From the NCBI RefSeq assembly GCF_024461735.1, contig NZ_JANGAD010000005.1, positions 62,001-126,000 of the forward strand: a stretch of DNA of 64,000 bases, written 5' to 3'. The notes below the pieces were generated by a model. The model was not told the origin of the DNA. It did no database searches and was given only the letters and a program-made list of their open reading frames with translations. Positions 46,471 through 55,012 of the stretch are shown in pieces. A program made the position numbers and the translations under genes. The DNA is from Anaerotignum propionicum. GTDB taxonomy: Bacteria; Bacillota; Clostridia; Lachnospirales; Anaerotignaceae. Position 1 is the first letter of the stretch; each line of letters starts with the position of its first letter.

Positions 46471-47088
46471 ATGACTGATACAAAGGAAGATATTCTGATG
46501 ACTGCGCTCCGATTGTTTGCACAAGACGGTTATGAGGCGGTTTCTGTTAGCAAAATTGCTGGAGAGTTGGGTATGACAAAGGGTGCACTATATAGACACT
46601 ATAAAAATAAGCGGGATATTTTTGATAGCATTTTTGAACGTATATGTCAATTAGATATTGAGCGTTCTAAAAAAGTAGGTTTTCCAGAAAAAGAACAAGA
46701 TTTTTTCAGTATTACTTCTGTGGAAAGCGTGAAAGCATATATGGAATCGCAGTTATATTACTGGACGGAAGATGAAATTGCTTGTAATTTCCGTAGAATG
46801 TTGACTTTGGAACAGTACAGAAACCCTGAAATGACAAAATTGTATCAAAAAGTTTTAGCCAGTGGGCCAATCAACTTTATAGAAGATTTATTTCGTAAAA
46901 TGATGAATCAAGGGACTTGGCACAAGGGCAGTGCAAAACAAATGGCTATTGAGCTCTATGCTCCGTTCTATTTATCACTAAGCATTTTAGACGCAGCATC
47001 AGGTGAAGAAGAAAAAGAGGAAATTGTAAAACTTTTTATAACACATATTGAGTGTTTCATAGAAAAATATGCTAAAGAAAAGATATAA
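46471..47088 (+). CDS. TetR/AcrR-family regulator
   Basis: A 205-residue protein with an N-terminal TetR helix-turn-helix (ILMTALRLFAQDGYEAVSVS, IAGELGMTKGALYRHYKNKR) and a helical ligand domain. AGGAGGTG lies before ATG 46471. The promoter shows its own operator. In integrative elements of Clostridia this gene type is often followed by a cysteine-rich KTR gene, and a broken one follows here. Confidence 0.88.
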   Translation: MTDTKEDILMTALRLFAQDGYEAVSVSKIAGELGMTKGALYRHYKNKRDIFDSIFERICQLDIERSKKVGFPEKEQDFFSITSVESVKAYMESQLYYWTEDEIACNFRRMLTLEQYRNPEMTKLYQKVLASGPINFIEDLFRKMMNQGTWHKGSAKQMAIELYAPFYLSLSILDAASGEEEKEEIVKLFITHIECFIEKYAKEKI

Positions 47089-47106
47089 ATTTGTGAAGGT
47101 GAGAAT

Positions 47107-47260
47107 ATGAAATTAGAGTGGGTTTTATGCCCTGTGTGGGGTAACAAGACATACTTGAAGGATACATTTTTGAAAAATTATTATTTTGCCAAAATGTAAA
47201 CAGGAAAAAATAATTTCTGCAAAAACCTAAAAATAGAAGTTGTTTAAGAAATGACAAATT
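47107..47260 (+). pseudogene. Decayed cysteine-rich KTR-domain gene
   Basis: ATG 47107 (GTGAAGGTG upstream) opens MKLEWVLCPVWGNKTYLK, which matches the start of KTR proteins except that the second Cys of CPVC is Trp. The frame stops at 47197-47199; pieces resembling QEKIISAK and KNLKIEVV continue in other frames. At least two frameshifts are needed to restore it. Confidence 0.65.
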
Positions 47261-47335
47261 AAATGAAAGTTTATTCATGTTCAGAAAGTCCAACGAAAGT
47301 TGTACTTATAAAAACAGAAAACAGGAGGATTTTTT

Positions 47336-47371
47336 ATGAAAAACAATTATTACCAGGGCATTGTGCGCTAA
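47336..47371 (+). CDS. Candidate 11-residue leader peptide
   Basis: ACAGGAGGATTTTTT precedes ATG 47336, which opens MKNNYYQGIVR and stops at TAA. Immediately after lies an imperfect stem GGAGGTTTG (47375-47383) with CAAGCCTCC (47403-47411). The arrangement, a strong start for a tiny ORF followed by a hairpin and then the RNHCP gene, resembles translation-attenuation leaders. It could also be a remnant start. Confidence 0.4.
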   Translation: MKNNYYQGIVR

Positions 47372-47452
47372 CCAGGAGGTTTGCGTATAAATCAATTTCT
47401 ACCAAGCCTCCCAAAGGGACTAAAACAACGACTTTTAGGAGGATAAAATCTC

Positions 47453-47878
47453 ATGAATAGAGAAAACAAACGGAAACAATACGAAAAAGGATATTACAAA
47501 ATCCACGCATGTAACGACAGTTTTACCTGCAAGGTCTGCGGTAGGCTAGTAGTGCCGACAGGTGCTGGGAGCGACCACCGCAATCATTGTCCAAACTGTC
47601 TGCACAGCCTTCATGTGGATATTGAACCCGGTGACCGTGAATCGGATTGTGGTGGTTATATGGAGCCGATAGCAGTTTGGGTACGCAAAAATGGTGAATG
47701 GGCGATTATTCACCGTTGCCATATATGTGGCCAACTTTCATCTAATCGAATAGCGGCTGACGACAATCCTATGAAGCTAATGTCGATTGCATTGAAACCA
47801 GTAGCACTTCCGCCGTTCCCAATTGAGAAAATTGAGGAAATGACTGATTTAATGGCTGGCGATGGGAGATTAAAGTGA
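47453..47878 (+). CDS. RNHCP-domain zinc protein
   Basis: A 141-residue protein with the defining DHRNHCPNCLHSLHVD sequence, an upstream CKVCGRLV and a later HRCHICGQLSSNRIAADDNP. The CxxC pairs probably hold zinc. The function of RNHCP proteins is not known; they are common in Gram-positive resistance and element regions. AGGAGGATAAAATCTC precedes ATG 47453, and a strong terminator follows. Confidence 0.88.
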   Translation: MNRENKRKQYEKGYYKIHACNDSFTCKVCGRLVVPTGAGSDHRNHCPNCLHSLHVDIEPGDRESDCGGYMEPIAVWVRKNGEWAIIHRCHICGQLSSNRIAADDNPMKLMSIALKPVALPPFPIEKIEEMTDLMAGDGRLK

Positions 47879-47913
47879 GTACAAAAAAATCACAGAGCCC
47901 AGACGCATAGATG

Positions 47914-47968
47914 CAGAGCCGATAACCTGATAGGTGGATACTCATGGTTATTGGCTCTGTTTGTTTTT
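47914..47968 (+). terminator. Terminator after RNHCP gene
   Basis: CAGAGCCGATAACC (47914-47927) pairs with GGTTATTGGCTCTG (47946-47959), one mismatch, followed by TTTGTTTTT. Confidence 0.85.
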
Positions 47969-48174
47969 AGGTGAATATCTTTACAGCTACACCTTTGGTT
48001 GGCTATCCAATGTGGCTTTCACAGTCAATTTTATTACTTTCATAGAGCGGTCATCATAATTGTAGGGTATTTATAAACTCTATTGGCGCTGTTTACGATT
48101 GCAACGCATTATCTAAACTGGAATGCCTTGGTTAAACAATTGAATCGGATAAGTAAAATCGAGCAGATGTAATT

Positions 48175-48463
48175 TTGATGTTAAGCGAGGGCCATAAAAC
48201 CAAAAAAATATTTAAAAAGGAAATTAATAGAGAGGAATTTTTAAATTTGCGGTAGATACGCAGTGATAAAGAAGCGGAAGAAATAACAAAAGCTGAGTTG
48301 ATAGAACTAGGATCAAGGTCAAGAGTAGTTGGGGAACTAACAAGGTAGGACAGAGAGTAATTTACAGAAAAATTGAAATCAAAGTGGTTATGTAGTAGGA
48401 AGATAATGGGATTAGCCGGTTTGACCAGGGAAATGGAAGAACGATGAGGACGGTTCTTTTTGA
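48175..48463 (+). pseudogene. Decayed REP-associated tyrosine transposase (RAYT) C-terminus
   Basis: The plus strand reads, through several stops, HKTKKIFKKEINREEFLNLR, then DKEAEEITKAELIELGSRSR, then KIMGLAGLTREM, which resembles the C-terminal helix-turn-helix of RAYT/IS200-like transposases in Clostridia. It is flanked by the inverted repeat that these elements carry (48446-48463 and 48610-48627). Confidence 0.55.
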
Positions 48464-48627
48464 AAAAGAGATTGAAGAAAAAACACATGGAAAGATAGTT
48501 GAAAGCTGAATTAATGAGCACAACAGAAGTAATGATATTGAAGTAAAAATGTTAGACATATATAGAAACGCTGTCCAAGAGTCTTGAGCCTAAATAAGTA
48601 AGCTGGGAATCAAAAAGAACCGTCCCC
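48446..48627. repeat. Inverted repeat pair of the RAYT relic
   Basis: GAGGACGGTTCTTTTTGA (48446-48463) and TCAAAAAGAACCGTCCCC (48610-48627) are complementary at 17 of 18 positions. The GGACGGTTCTTTTTG type of terminal hairpin is characteristic of RAYT-mobilised repeats. Other copies would be expected elsewhere in this genome. Confidence 0.65.
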
Positions 48628-48726
48628 TGTGAACTCGGAACGAATGCGGAGAATTTGAATTTAAGGCATTAGTTTGTGTTGAAAAAATAATTAATAATGG
48701 AAGAATAAATGGAATGAGGAGGTATT

Positions 48727-49617
48727 ATGAAAAAAGTTAAATTGGTTTGTTTTTCAGGTACTGGTGGTACAAAACGATTTACCTCATCATTAGAAACTAG
48801 CCTTATCAAGTGTGGATGTGACGTTAAAGTTTTATATTTAGAAACGAAGTTAATAGAAATTGCTAAAAGAGAAGGTACTTTTAATGACATCTCATATGAT
48901 TTTATTATAATCCTTTTTCCAGTTCATGCATTTGATGCACCGGAGCCAGTTTATAAATGGATAAAAGCGCTTCCCAAATGTCAAATGGTATCTGTTGCAC
49001 TGATTTCGGTTTCGGCTGCTGGCGAATACTGGATTAATCAAGCTTGCAGAATTGGTTTAATAAGAGCTTTATCAAAAAAAGGGTATAATGTTTTCTATGA
49101 GCGGATGATTATTATGCCGTTTAATATACTGTTTGCAACAAAAGAGTCTTTTTCCATGCGTTTGCTTCAATTGCTTCCGATTAAAGCAGAGAATACGGCT
49201 AAAGAAATCCTCGAATTGAAACGGCGAAGAATTGAACCTAAATTGAAAAGCAGGGTCATAACACGTTTGGCTAAAGTTGAAAAGGTAACATCTAAGTTAT
49301 TTGGTAAAGAATTAAGAATTAAGAAGACGTGCACGCAATGTGGACTCTGTGCTAATAGTTGCCCTATGGAAAACATAAAAATGAATTATGGAACTCCTCA
49401 TTTCGGATGGCGCTGCGTAGAGTGTCTTCGATGCATATACATTTGTCATACACATTCTATTTACCCTTTTGTATCACGATTTATGGTGGTTAAAGGCGGA
49501 TATGATTTAGACAGGTTAGAAAAACAAATTGAAAACACGATTCTTGAGTCAGATGAGGAGCTTACTGCTGGAGTGTACTCGTTTTTCAGGGAGTATATTG
49601 AGAACGAATGGATATAA
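48727..49617 (+). CDS. EFR1-family flavodoxin/ferredoxin protein
   Basis: A 296-residue protein. The N-terminal half is flavodoxin-like, with the FMN phosphate loop CFSGTGGTKRF near residue 9. The C-terminal half holds two [4Fe-4S] motifs, CTQCGLCANSCP and CVECLRCIYICH. GAGGAGGT precedes ATG 48727. EFR1 proteins are predicted electron carriers of anaerobes; the partner is unknown. It is monocistronic. Confidence 0.88.
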   Translation: MKKVKLVCFSGTGGTKRFTSSLETSLIKCGCDVKVLYLETKLIEIAKREGTFNDISYDFIIILFPVHAFDAPEPVYKWIKALPKCQMVSVALISVSAAGEYWINQACRIGLIRALSKKGYNVFYERMIIMPFNILFATKESFSMRLLQLLPIKAENTAKEILELKRRRIEPKLKSRVITRLAKVEKVTSKLFGKELRIKKTCTQCGLCANSCPMENIKMNYGTPHFGWRCVECLRCIYICHTHSIYPFVSRFMVVKGGYDLDRLEKQIENTILESDEELTAGVYSFFREYIENEWI

Positions 49618-49738
49618 AGTTGATTAATTAATTTCATTATTATAAAGAATAATACTTTATAAGGCTTTTTTAGAATACAGTCGATGGATTCGTTTTAGAG
49701 AAAAATTGCCTCGGCCAAGGAACCAGAATAAAATTAGC

Positions 49739-49780
49739 GAAAGCCGTGAGTTGAAATCAGCTCACGGCTTTCCTATGTCC
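49739..49780 (+). terminator. Strong hairpin after the EFR1 gene
   Basis: GAAAGCCGTGAG (49739-49750) and CTCACGGCTTTC (49761-49772) form a perfect 12-bp stem with a 10-base loop. No long T tail follows, but the stem itself ends in TTTC. Confidence 0.7.
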
Positions 49781-49802
49781 ACAATTTAGAAAAAGAATTG
49801 AT

Positions 49803-50066
49803 ATGAAAAAACTTAAAAGAATGGAACCTGCCAAAGAAGAAAAGAAAAAATTGAAGGTCGCTTGTATTGTAGGGTTAGCACAAAATTTGAAAGCCAAAAA
49901 AGTAGCATTAATTTACACTATGATATTCTGGCTGCTGATAGTTCAACAAAGCCTGTCCTTCATACTCGAAGGGCAAGCTTTTACCGCATTTTACAACTAT
50001 TACGGTATGGGGTGGGGCTTTCACTATGAGCCATGGAGAAAAAAGTTCAATAAGAGGAATTGCTAA
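49803..50066 (+). CDS. Small putative membrane protein next to the two-component pair
   Basis: An 87-residue ORF with a very basic start (MKKLKRMEPAKEEKKKLK), one likely TM helix (VALIYTMIFWLLIVQQSLSF) and an aromatic tail (YYGMGWGFHYEPWRKK). There is no convincing ribosome binding site. It ends 13 bp from the end of the convergent GHKL kinase gene. I do not recognise it; it may be spurious. Confidence 0.3.
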   Translation: MKKLKRMEPAKEEKKKLKVACIVGLAQNLKAKKVALIYTMIFWLLIVQQSLSFILEGQAFTAFYNYYGMGWGFHYEPWRKKFNKRNC

Positions 50067-50079
50067 ATAAAACAACCTT

Positions 50080-51351
50080 TTAGGTGGTAGCCTGAAATAT
50101 AAACCAGCCATCCTTAACGGAAAACTGAAATACACCACCATGCTTTTCAACGATATGAGCCATGCTTTTTGTTCCAAAACCATGTCCTTGTTCTTTTGAT
50201 ACAGGAAGTCCTTGGTGAAATGTCGGCTCTATCTGATATCGGTTGCGAATATCAATACAAAGCTTATTATTTTTGGAAAACACTCGCAGCATAATAAAAC
50301 GTTTATTTTCATCGTTTATATTTTTTGTGGCTTGTATTGCATTTTCCAAAGCGTTTGACAAGAGCGAGCAAAGCTCAGTATCGCTAAAGGGAAGGGAATC
50401 AGGTAGTTTCGCATCTACTGTAAGCATGATTTTCGCCTGTTTGGCTTTTGTAGTGAAAGCGGACAAAATCAGATTGACGGTTTCGTTTTCGCAATAGCAT
50501 ATGGGTGTGATGGCGTCTATGTCGGACTGGGCAGTTCGTAGGTACTCTTTAATCCCCTCTATGTTTTTCTTGGAGGCAAGTCCTTGTAAAAGCACAAAAT
50601 GGTGGCGCATATCATGCCGATAGGATGCGGCGTTCTGTTGTAATTGCCGCAGAGAAACAAACTCTGTCTGCGCCAGTCTAAACTGTACATCCAACATATC
50701 CCGTTCTCTTTGGAGGATAGCTTGTTTTTGCGTTTCGGTATAGTAAAGGATAACATACACAAAGTAGAAAACAGAGACTATTGAGGGCATGAAATGTACC
50801 GCCCATTCGGCGCCACTGTAAAGCACATCGGTGTAGATGGTGGTTATGTAGTCGAACAGATAGTAAAAAAGGGGAACTCCGCCTAAAAATAAGCAAGATT
50901 TGGTAGACTTCTCCATAAACTGCCGGACAGATCCGGTCACATATCTTTTTAAAAAATAATACGCAAAAAACACAAATACTATATAAAAAATATGGTCTGC
51001 AAGTCTGCTGTCCAAAGTAGCTCCCGCAAGAAAACCAAACCAGCGTGGAGCCTGACAGCAAAAATAACCGGAAAGCACGCTGGCAACGGATATGAGCCAC
51101 GGACGCTTATAGTATAAAGAGAATATTACGATCAGCGGCATATGGACAATCAGTGGATACAGCTTTGATGTCAAATCTAAGCCTAAAAGCCACCAACTAA
51201 CGGTTTGGACGAAAAGGAAAATGACACAGAGCAAACCTGTAATGAGCCTGTTTTTCTTTGTAGCTTCTATGCCTGCAAAGAGAACGGACACCGTGATACC
51301 AAAGACAAGAGAAAACCCAAATCGTAAGAGTCCTATCACTGTTGCTGCCAT
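50080..51351 (-). CDS. GHKL sensor histidine kinase (AgrC-like)
   Basis: A 423-residue protein. Six or so TM helices fill the first ~220 residues. A coiled linker leads to the phospho-acceptor region AASYRHDMRHHFVLLQGL, and a GHKL ATPase domain has the N box LLSNALENAIQAT and G box GHGFGTKSM. This is the HPK10/AgrC class, which usually senses peptides. ATG 51351 lies 25 bp after the response regulator gene. No AgrB/AgrD homologue is seen. Confidence 0.88.
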   Translation of the reverse strand: MAATVIGLLRFGFSLVFGITVSVLFAGIEATKKNRLITGLLCVIFLFVQTVSWWLLGLDLTSKLYPLIVHMPLIVIFSLYYKRPWLISVASVLSGYFCCQAPRWFGFLAGATLDSRLADHIFYIVFVFFAYYFLKRYVTGSVRQFMEKSTKSCLFLGGVPLFYYLFDYITTIYTDVLYSGAEWAVHFMPSIVSVFYFVYVILYYTETQKQAILQRERDMLDVQFRLAQTEFVSLRQLQQNAASYRHDMRHHFVLLQGLASKKNIEGIKEYLRTAQSDIDAITPICYCENETVNLILSAFTTKAKQAKIMLTVDAKLPDSLPFSDTELCSLLSNALENAIQATKNINDENKRFIMLRVFSKNNKLCIDIRNRYQIEPTFHQGLPVSKEQGHGFGTKSMAHIVEKHGGVFQFSVKDGWFIFQATT

Positions 51352-51375
51352 TGAAAAGCAACTCCCTCCATTTTC

Positions 51376-52101
51376 TTATTCCCCTTCCATTTGATAATTC
51401 AGATATTGTTGCTTCATCTCCTTGGCTTTGCCCTGTGCCACAGGAACAGTGGAAAGGGTCTGCAAGGTTATCTGATGGTTTTCGATGGTGTCTACATACT
51501 TCATATTCACCAGATAAGAGCGGTGAGGTTTCATAAAACAACCATATTTCAGCAGATTATCGCAGACAGGGGAAAAAGGCTTCATACATTCGATGACTTT
51601 GCCGGAGCGAAGATGATAAAGCACATTTCTACCGATGACCTCAACAAATGTTAAATTGGAGATTAATATTTTTTGAATACCATCATTGCTCTTTACAATA
51701 ACCGCATCCTCATCTTTTTCCTCTTTGAACTGCTCCAGCAGCTCATCAAAGGTAAAGAACAATTTTTCCTTTGAGATTGGCTTCAGTATATAGTTTATGG
51801 CTTTCACCGAATAGCTTTCCAAAGCAAACTCGGGCGATGAGGTCAAGAATAAAATCGGCGCAGTTTTGTCAAAGGTGCGGATTTCCTTTGCTACATCAAT
51901 GCCGGTAAAGCCCGGCATCAAAATATCCAGACAGTATATATCAAACCGCTTTCCTTTTTCCAAGGTGGAAATTAGCTCAAATCCGTTTGGAAAGACGGCG
52001 TGTTCGCAGTTAAGATGTTTAGATGTTCGGTATAGGTCTATTAGCTGTACCATATTGGCTAGTTCGTCAATATGGTCATCACAGACCGCAATTTTCAGCA
52101 T
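51376..52101 (-). CDS. LytTR response regulator (AgrA-like)
   Basis: A 241-residue protein. The receiver domain begins MLKIAVCDDH with the phospho-Asp in YCLDILMPGFTGID and the Lys in LKPISKEKL. A LytTR DNA-binding domain follows (GKVIECMKPFSPV, MKPHRSYLVNMKYV). ATG 52101 is preferred over TTG 52107 because GGAGGG stands seven bases before it. It forms an operon with the kinase gene downstream. The paired direct repeats at 52587 and 54435 have the spacing LytTR proteins use. Confidence 0.9.
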   Translation of the reverse strand: MLKIAVCDDHIDELANMVQLIDLYRTSKHLNCEHAVFPNGFELISTLEKGKRFDIYCLDILMPGFTGIDVAKEIRTFDKTAPILFLTSSPEFALESYSVKAINYILKPISKEKLFFTFDELLEQFKEEKDEDAVIVKSNDGIQKILISNLTFVEVIGRNVLYHLRSGKVIECMKPFSPVCDNLLKYGCFMKPHRSYLVNMKYVDTIENHQITLQTLSTVPVAQGKAKEMKQQYLNYQMEGE

Positions 52102-52172
52102 AAGCAACCCTCCGTGTTGTTTTAAGCTTCTTAGAGAATTCTTGCAGGCTCTCTCTCCTGTAAATCGGGTTG

Positions 52173-52403
52173 TTACCGATTACCGGGTTCAGATTCTATA
52201 ACGGCAATTTTATCAGGAACATACTCCATGATATCGCCAAAGTTACAGCTCGAAACACCGCAAATTCGAACCAAAAGATCGACACATGTGTTTTCATTTT
52301 TTAGATGGGAGCCGCTGCTGATGCCGCTGCCTTGCATAGCTCGCCTTTTCTTATGTTATTGTCGATCATCAATTTAAATAATTTGTTATAACTGATACCC
52401 ATA
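52173..52403 (-). pseudogene. Frameshifted small XRE-type regulator
   Basis: ATG 52403 (GAGGTGAATT upstream) opens MGISYNKLFKLMIDNNIRKG followed by ELCKAA; a one-base deletion near 52335 then breaks the frame. In the other frame it continues GISSGSHLKNENTCVDLLVR, ICGVSSCNFGDIMEYV, to a TAA at 52173. The restored 76-residue protein is a YozG-like HTH regulator, the same type as that at 2775. It lies upstream of the response regulator on the same strand. Confidence 0.75.
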
Positions 52404-52586
52404 ATTCACCTCACTTCTTTCTGAAAAACGAGAATCCTTTGTTAATCTTTCATAATAACAGCACACAGTATATCACCAAATTATGACAAGTACAAGCTGA
52501 AATTCATGCCTACTCGTCGATTTTTGTGTGTTATTGAGTTTGCTCAAATCTAAAAGAAAAAAGGCAGGAGTGCGCTCTCTTTCCAA

Positions 52587-52661
52587 AATCATGTTTCATG
52601 TCGAAAAAATCATGTTTCATGCGAAGGACAGTTTTACAAATAGATATCTGATAGATTGAAC
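52587..52661 (+). promoter_or_regulatory. LytTR-type control module 1 (21-bp direct repeats plus promoter box)
   Basis: AATCATGTTTCATG occurs at 52587-52600 and again, identically, at 52608-52621: a 21-bp period. A TGATAGATTGAAC box starts at 52649, 38 bp after the second CATGTTT. The same arrangement with the same distances recurs at 54435. It stands before the exported-protein gene at 52708. Confidence 0.75.
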
Positions 52662-52707
52662 GTGGAGAAATAAATGCTATTTCGTTCAATGAAAAGGAGG
52701 GAAAACT

Positions 52708-54165
52708 ATGAAAAAGCAATTTATGGGCATATTGCTCACCTTATGCATGGTGCTTAGCTTAGTGCCGACAATGGCACTGGCGGCGGACTCGCCTTGTGTG
52801 TTTAATTCACTAACCGGCAAATATGAAATTGTTTCAAGCAAAGGTTTTTCAGGTATTCCGGCAGATACCTTTAAAGTTGGTGAAAGGTTCGAAAACATCA
52901 GGGCTACGATTGGGTACTTTTACAGTGGTGCAAACGAAGCTCATTTCGGGCACAACCCTAAATGGTGGCTAAACGGTATGCCACTGCAAGAAGGGTACAA
53001 ATTTAACAAGGTGGGGTATTTCACGTTGACCTTACAATGTGAAATGACGGATTCGGAATACAACAGATGGAAAAAAGCCGCGGATAAAGCGGGGGTAAAA
53101 TTTCCATCATCTAAAATCGCTGTTTGTTCCATGCGGGTTGGTGTATTACCAGATGTTGACTGGCAAAATATTCGCGAGTTCACCCTGGCTTCGCCAATGT
53201 CTCAGACAACCTATCGCCAAGGAGCAGATGCGTTTGACCCCACATCAATCATAGTCCGTGCTGGTATCGGTGCCTATGGCGGAGAACTGACCTACCAAAA
53301 TCTAGATTGGGATGACCTTACTTACTATGCTGGGTCACGGGGAATGAAATATAAAGAGAACGGCGCGCAAATCACGAAGGGCTATCGCTTCTGGGTGCCG
53401 GGAGAGAAAGACCTGTGGGTAGTTGTTGGGAACAAGAGCATTGTCATTCCGTTTACAGTTACGCCATTTGTTTCTTCCGTTGAGGTGAGTGATGAACCTG
53501 ATGGGGGTAGCTCGACCTTCTCCACAGGTGACTACTCCGTTAAAACTAAGTATAAGGACGGAACTTCAGAGGTACTCAGTGGCGACTGTCTCAACATTTC
53601 AGTCGGGGGTCAGAGAATGTATCAAGGCGGCGAATATGTAGTCCCTTCTGGCACCTCCACTGTTAAAATAAGCATGGGTGATTTTTCTGTTCAACGTAAA
53701 ATGACTGCTTTGAAAAAAAGCGAATCTAAACCATCGCCGTCAACACCCCCAAACGACAACGCCACCATTATTGAATCCGGCGAATACTATATGAAAATCG
53801 GTGACAGATGGGTTTACCCTGATAATGGTTATGATTACTGGCTTACGCTATCAGAAAAAAAGCCCGATAAACCATTTAAGGTTACACTCGTCGGCGAAGA
53901 TAAAGACCGTGGACCTGAATATACAATTGAGTATTGGGACCGTTATGTGGTCTGCAGTAATATGTGCGTATCGGATCTGCAATTGCACGCAGATATTAAC
54001 AAGCTAACGTATAGAATCAATACCTATCCAGGATCTGGCTTTAGCACAATAAGGATTTACACAAGCCAAAGTTACCTTGTTAAAGGCACAGGGGGTGGAG
54101 TATTCGCTGAAGTCTCAAAGGGTTCTGCTCCCGACTTAGCCAAAATCGTATTCATAAAAAGCTGA
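52708..54165 (+). CDS. Secreted protein of unknown function
   Basis: A 485-residue protein with a clear signal peptide (MKKQFMGILLTLCMVLSLVP to ALAA). Two regions of beta-rich extracellular type follow, with a bacterial-Ig-like segment around 255-335 and a Ser/Pro linker (KKSESKPSPSTPPN) before a final 125-residue domain. There is no SLH domain, LPxTG motif or catalytic motif that I can recognise. AAGGAGGGAAA precedes ATG 52708. It is the first gene after control module 1. Confidence 0.75.
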   Translation: MKKQFMGILLTLCMVLSLVPTMALAADSPCVFNSLTGKYEIVSSKGFSGIPADTFKVGERFENIRATIGYFYSGANEAHFGHNPKWWLNGMPLQEGYKFNKVGYFTLTLQCEMTDSEYNRWKKAADKAGVKFPSSKIAVCSMRVGVLPDVDWQNIREFTLASPMSQTTYRQGADAFDPTSIIVRAGIGAYGGELTYQNLDWDDLTYYAGSRGMKYKENGAQITKGYRFWVPGEKDLWVVVGNKSIVIPFTVTPFVSSVEVSDEPDGGSSTFSTGDYSVKTKYKDGTSEVLSGDCLNISVGGQRMYQGGEYVVPSGTSTVKISMGDFSVQRKMTALKKSESKPSPSTPPNDNATIIESGEYYMKIGDRWVYPDNGYDYWLTLSEKKPDKPFKVTLVGEDKDRGPEYTIEYWDRYVVCSNMCVSDLQLHADINKLTYRINTYPGSGFSTIRIYTSQSYLVKGTGGGVFAEVSKGSAPDLAKIVFIKS

Positions 54166-54300
54166 TACGCTTTCCGACGCACTTTCCTTCACACCAACTT
54201 CATCCGCTCCTGTCACCGCTGAGCAGACTAAAACTACCTTTATACTAAATGCACAGAGGTTCTTCCGGCTTACAGTATTGATAACAACAACTATGTCTAG
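54166..54300 (+). pseudogene. Fragment of a stalk-domain (PF07833-like) protein
   Basis: The plus strand reads SFTPTSSAPVTAEQTKTTFI followed by LNAQ, then after a frameshift VLPAYSIDNNNYV and a stop. This is the typical beginning of a copper-amine-oxidase N-terminal/stalk domain used in clostridial surface proteins. The rest of the domain is absent. The interval to 54557 otherwise holds control module 2. Confidence 0.55.
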
Positions 54301-54434
54301 CCCCCTTGATGTAGGCGCACTCCCAAATACACGCTTTGATGTGTTGGGAGAACGGCAAGGTGTTGATCGAGCCTGATGCGGCCCGTACACGGAGGACTAA
54401 GTGCGCAGCCCCCACGGAACAAAGCGCCCGCAAG

Positions 54435-54508
54435 ATCATGTTTCATGTGGAAAAAAACATGTTTATACGGCGAAAGGTATTCTGTGGTAGGGTTTTGATA
54501 GAGTGAAC
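54435..54508 (+). promoter_or_regulatory. LytTR-type control module 2
   Basis: ATCATGTTTCATG (54435-54447) is followed by a diverged copy centred on CATGTTTATAC (54458-54468), again 21 bp apart. A TGATAGAGTGAAC box starts at 54496, exactly 38 bp after the second CATGTTT, as in module 1. It precedes the lipoprotein-LemA-SLH gene set. Confidence 0.7.
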
Positions 54509-54557
54509 CTATGAAAATTTGTCCAATACAATCAAATAGAAAACGGAGGATATATAA

Positions 54558-54962
54558 ATGAAAAAATTTCTGATACTTATAATGGTACTTGCCATGACGC
54601 TGAGTCTTGTAGCCTGCGGAGGAAACAATGCTGCTCCCACTGCGGCTCCTTCCACCCCCGCACAAGTGGAGAAAACGGAATTTTCAGCAGAGCAACAAGC
54701 CCTTGCCGAGGATTTTATGAGCATGGCAGAATAATATGATGCAATTGCTGACAAGGTAAATGCAAGCCCTGAGCTTTTAGAGAATGAAGAGCTTGTCACT
54801 TCCATGAACGAGCTTGCTGATGAAATTATCAAGGCGGACGAATACTTTGCCAGCCCTGAAACCCTCACGCCTGAGATTATGGGCGCTCTGACAGTTGCCA
54901 TCGAGGTAGGCCGTTCATTCATCGCTGAAGCCGGTGCGGCTTTAGAAGAGTTTGGTCAATGA
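54558..54962 (+). pseudogene. Lipoprotein gene with an in-frame TAA
   Basis: ATG 54558 follows GGAGGATATATAA. The product opens MKKFLILIMVLAMTLSLVAC, a lipoprotein signal with lipobox LVAC. After 58 codons a TAA (54732-54734) interrupts, but the same frame continues YDAIADKVNASPELLENEEL and on to TGA 54960-54962, so 134 residues would result from readthrough or a single base change. It resembles the next lipoprotein in size and layout. Confidence 0.75.
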
Positions 54963-55012
54963 TATTCCTTGAACGCCACAAAATTAAAAGAAATGAAATG
55001 GAGGAATTTATA

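Noticed and set aside
47263..47460. 65-codon frame spanning the leader region
   Set aside because: It runs through the KTR relic and the leader hairpin without a start site; the short leader ORF and the RNHCP gene explain the sequence better.
52587..52621. Textbook LytTR consensus in the direct repeats
   Set aside because: The 21-bp spacing fits, but the bases around CATGTTT do not match the published-type consensus, so only the architecture is claimed.
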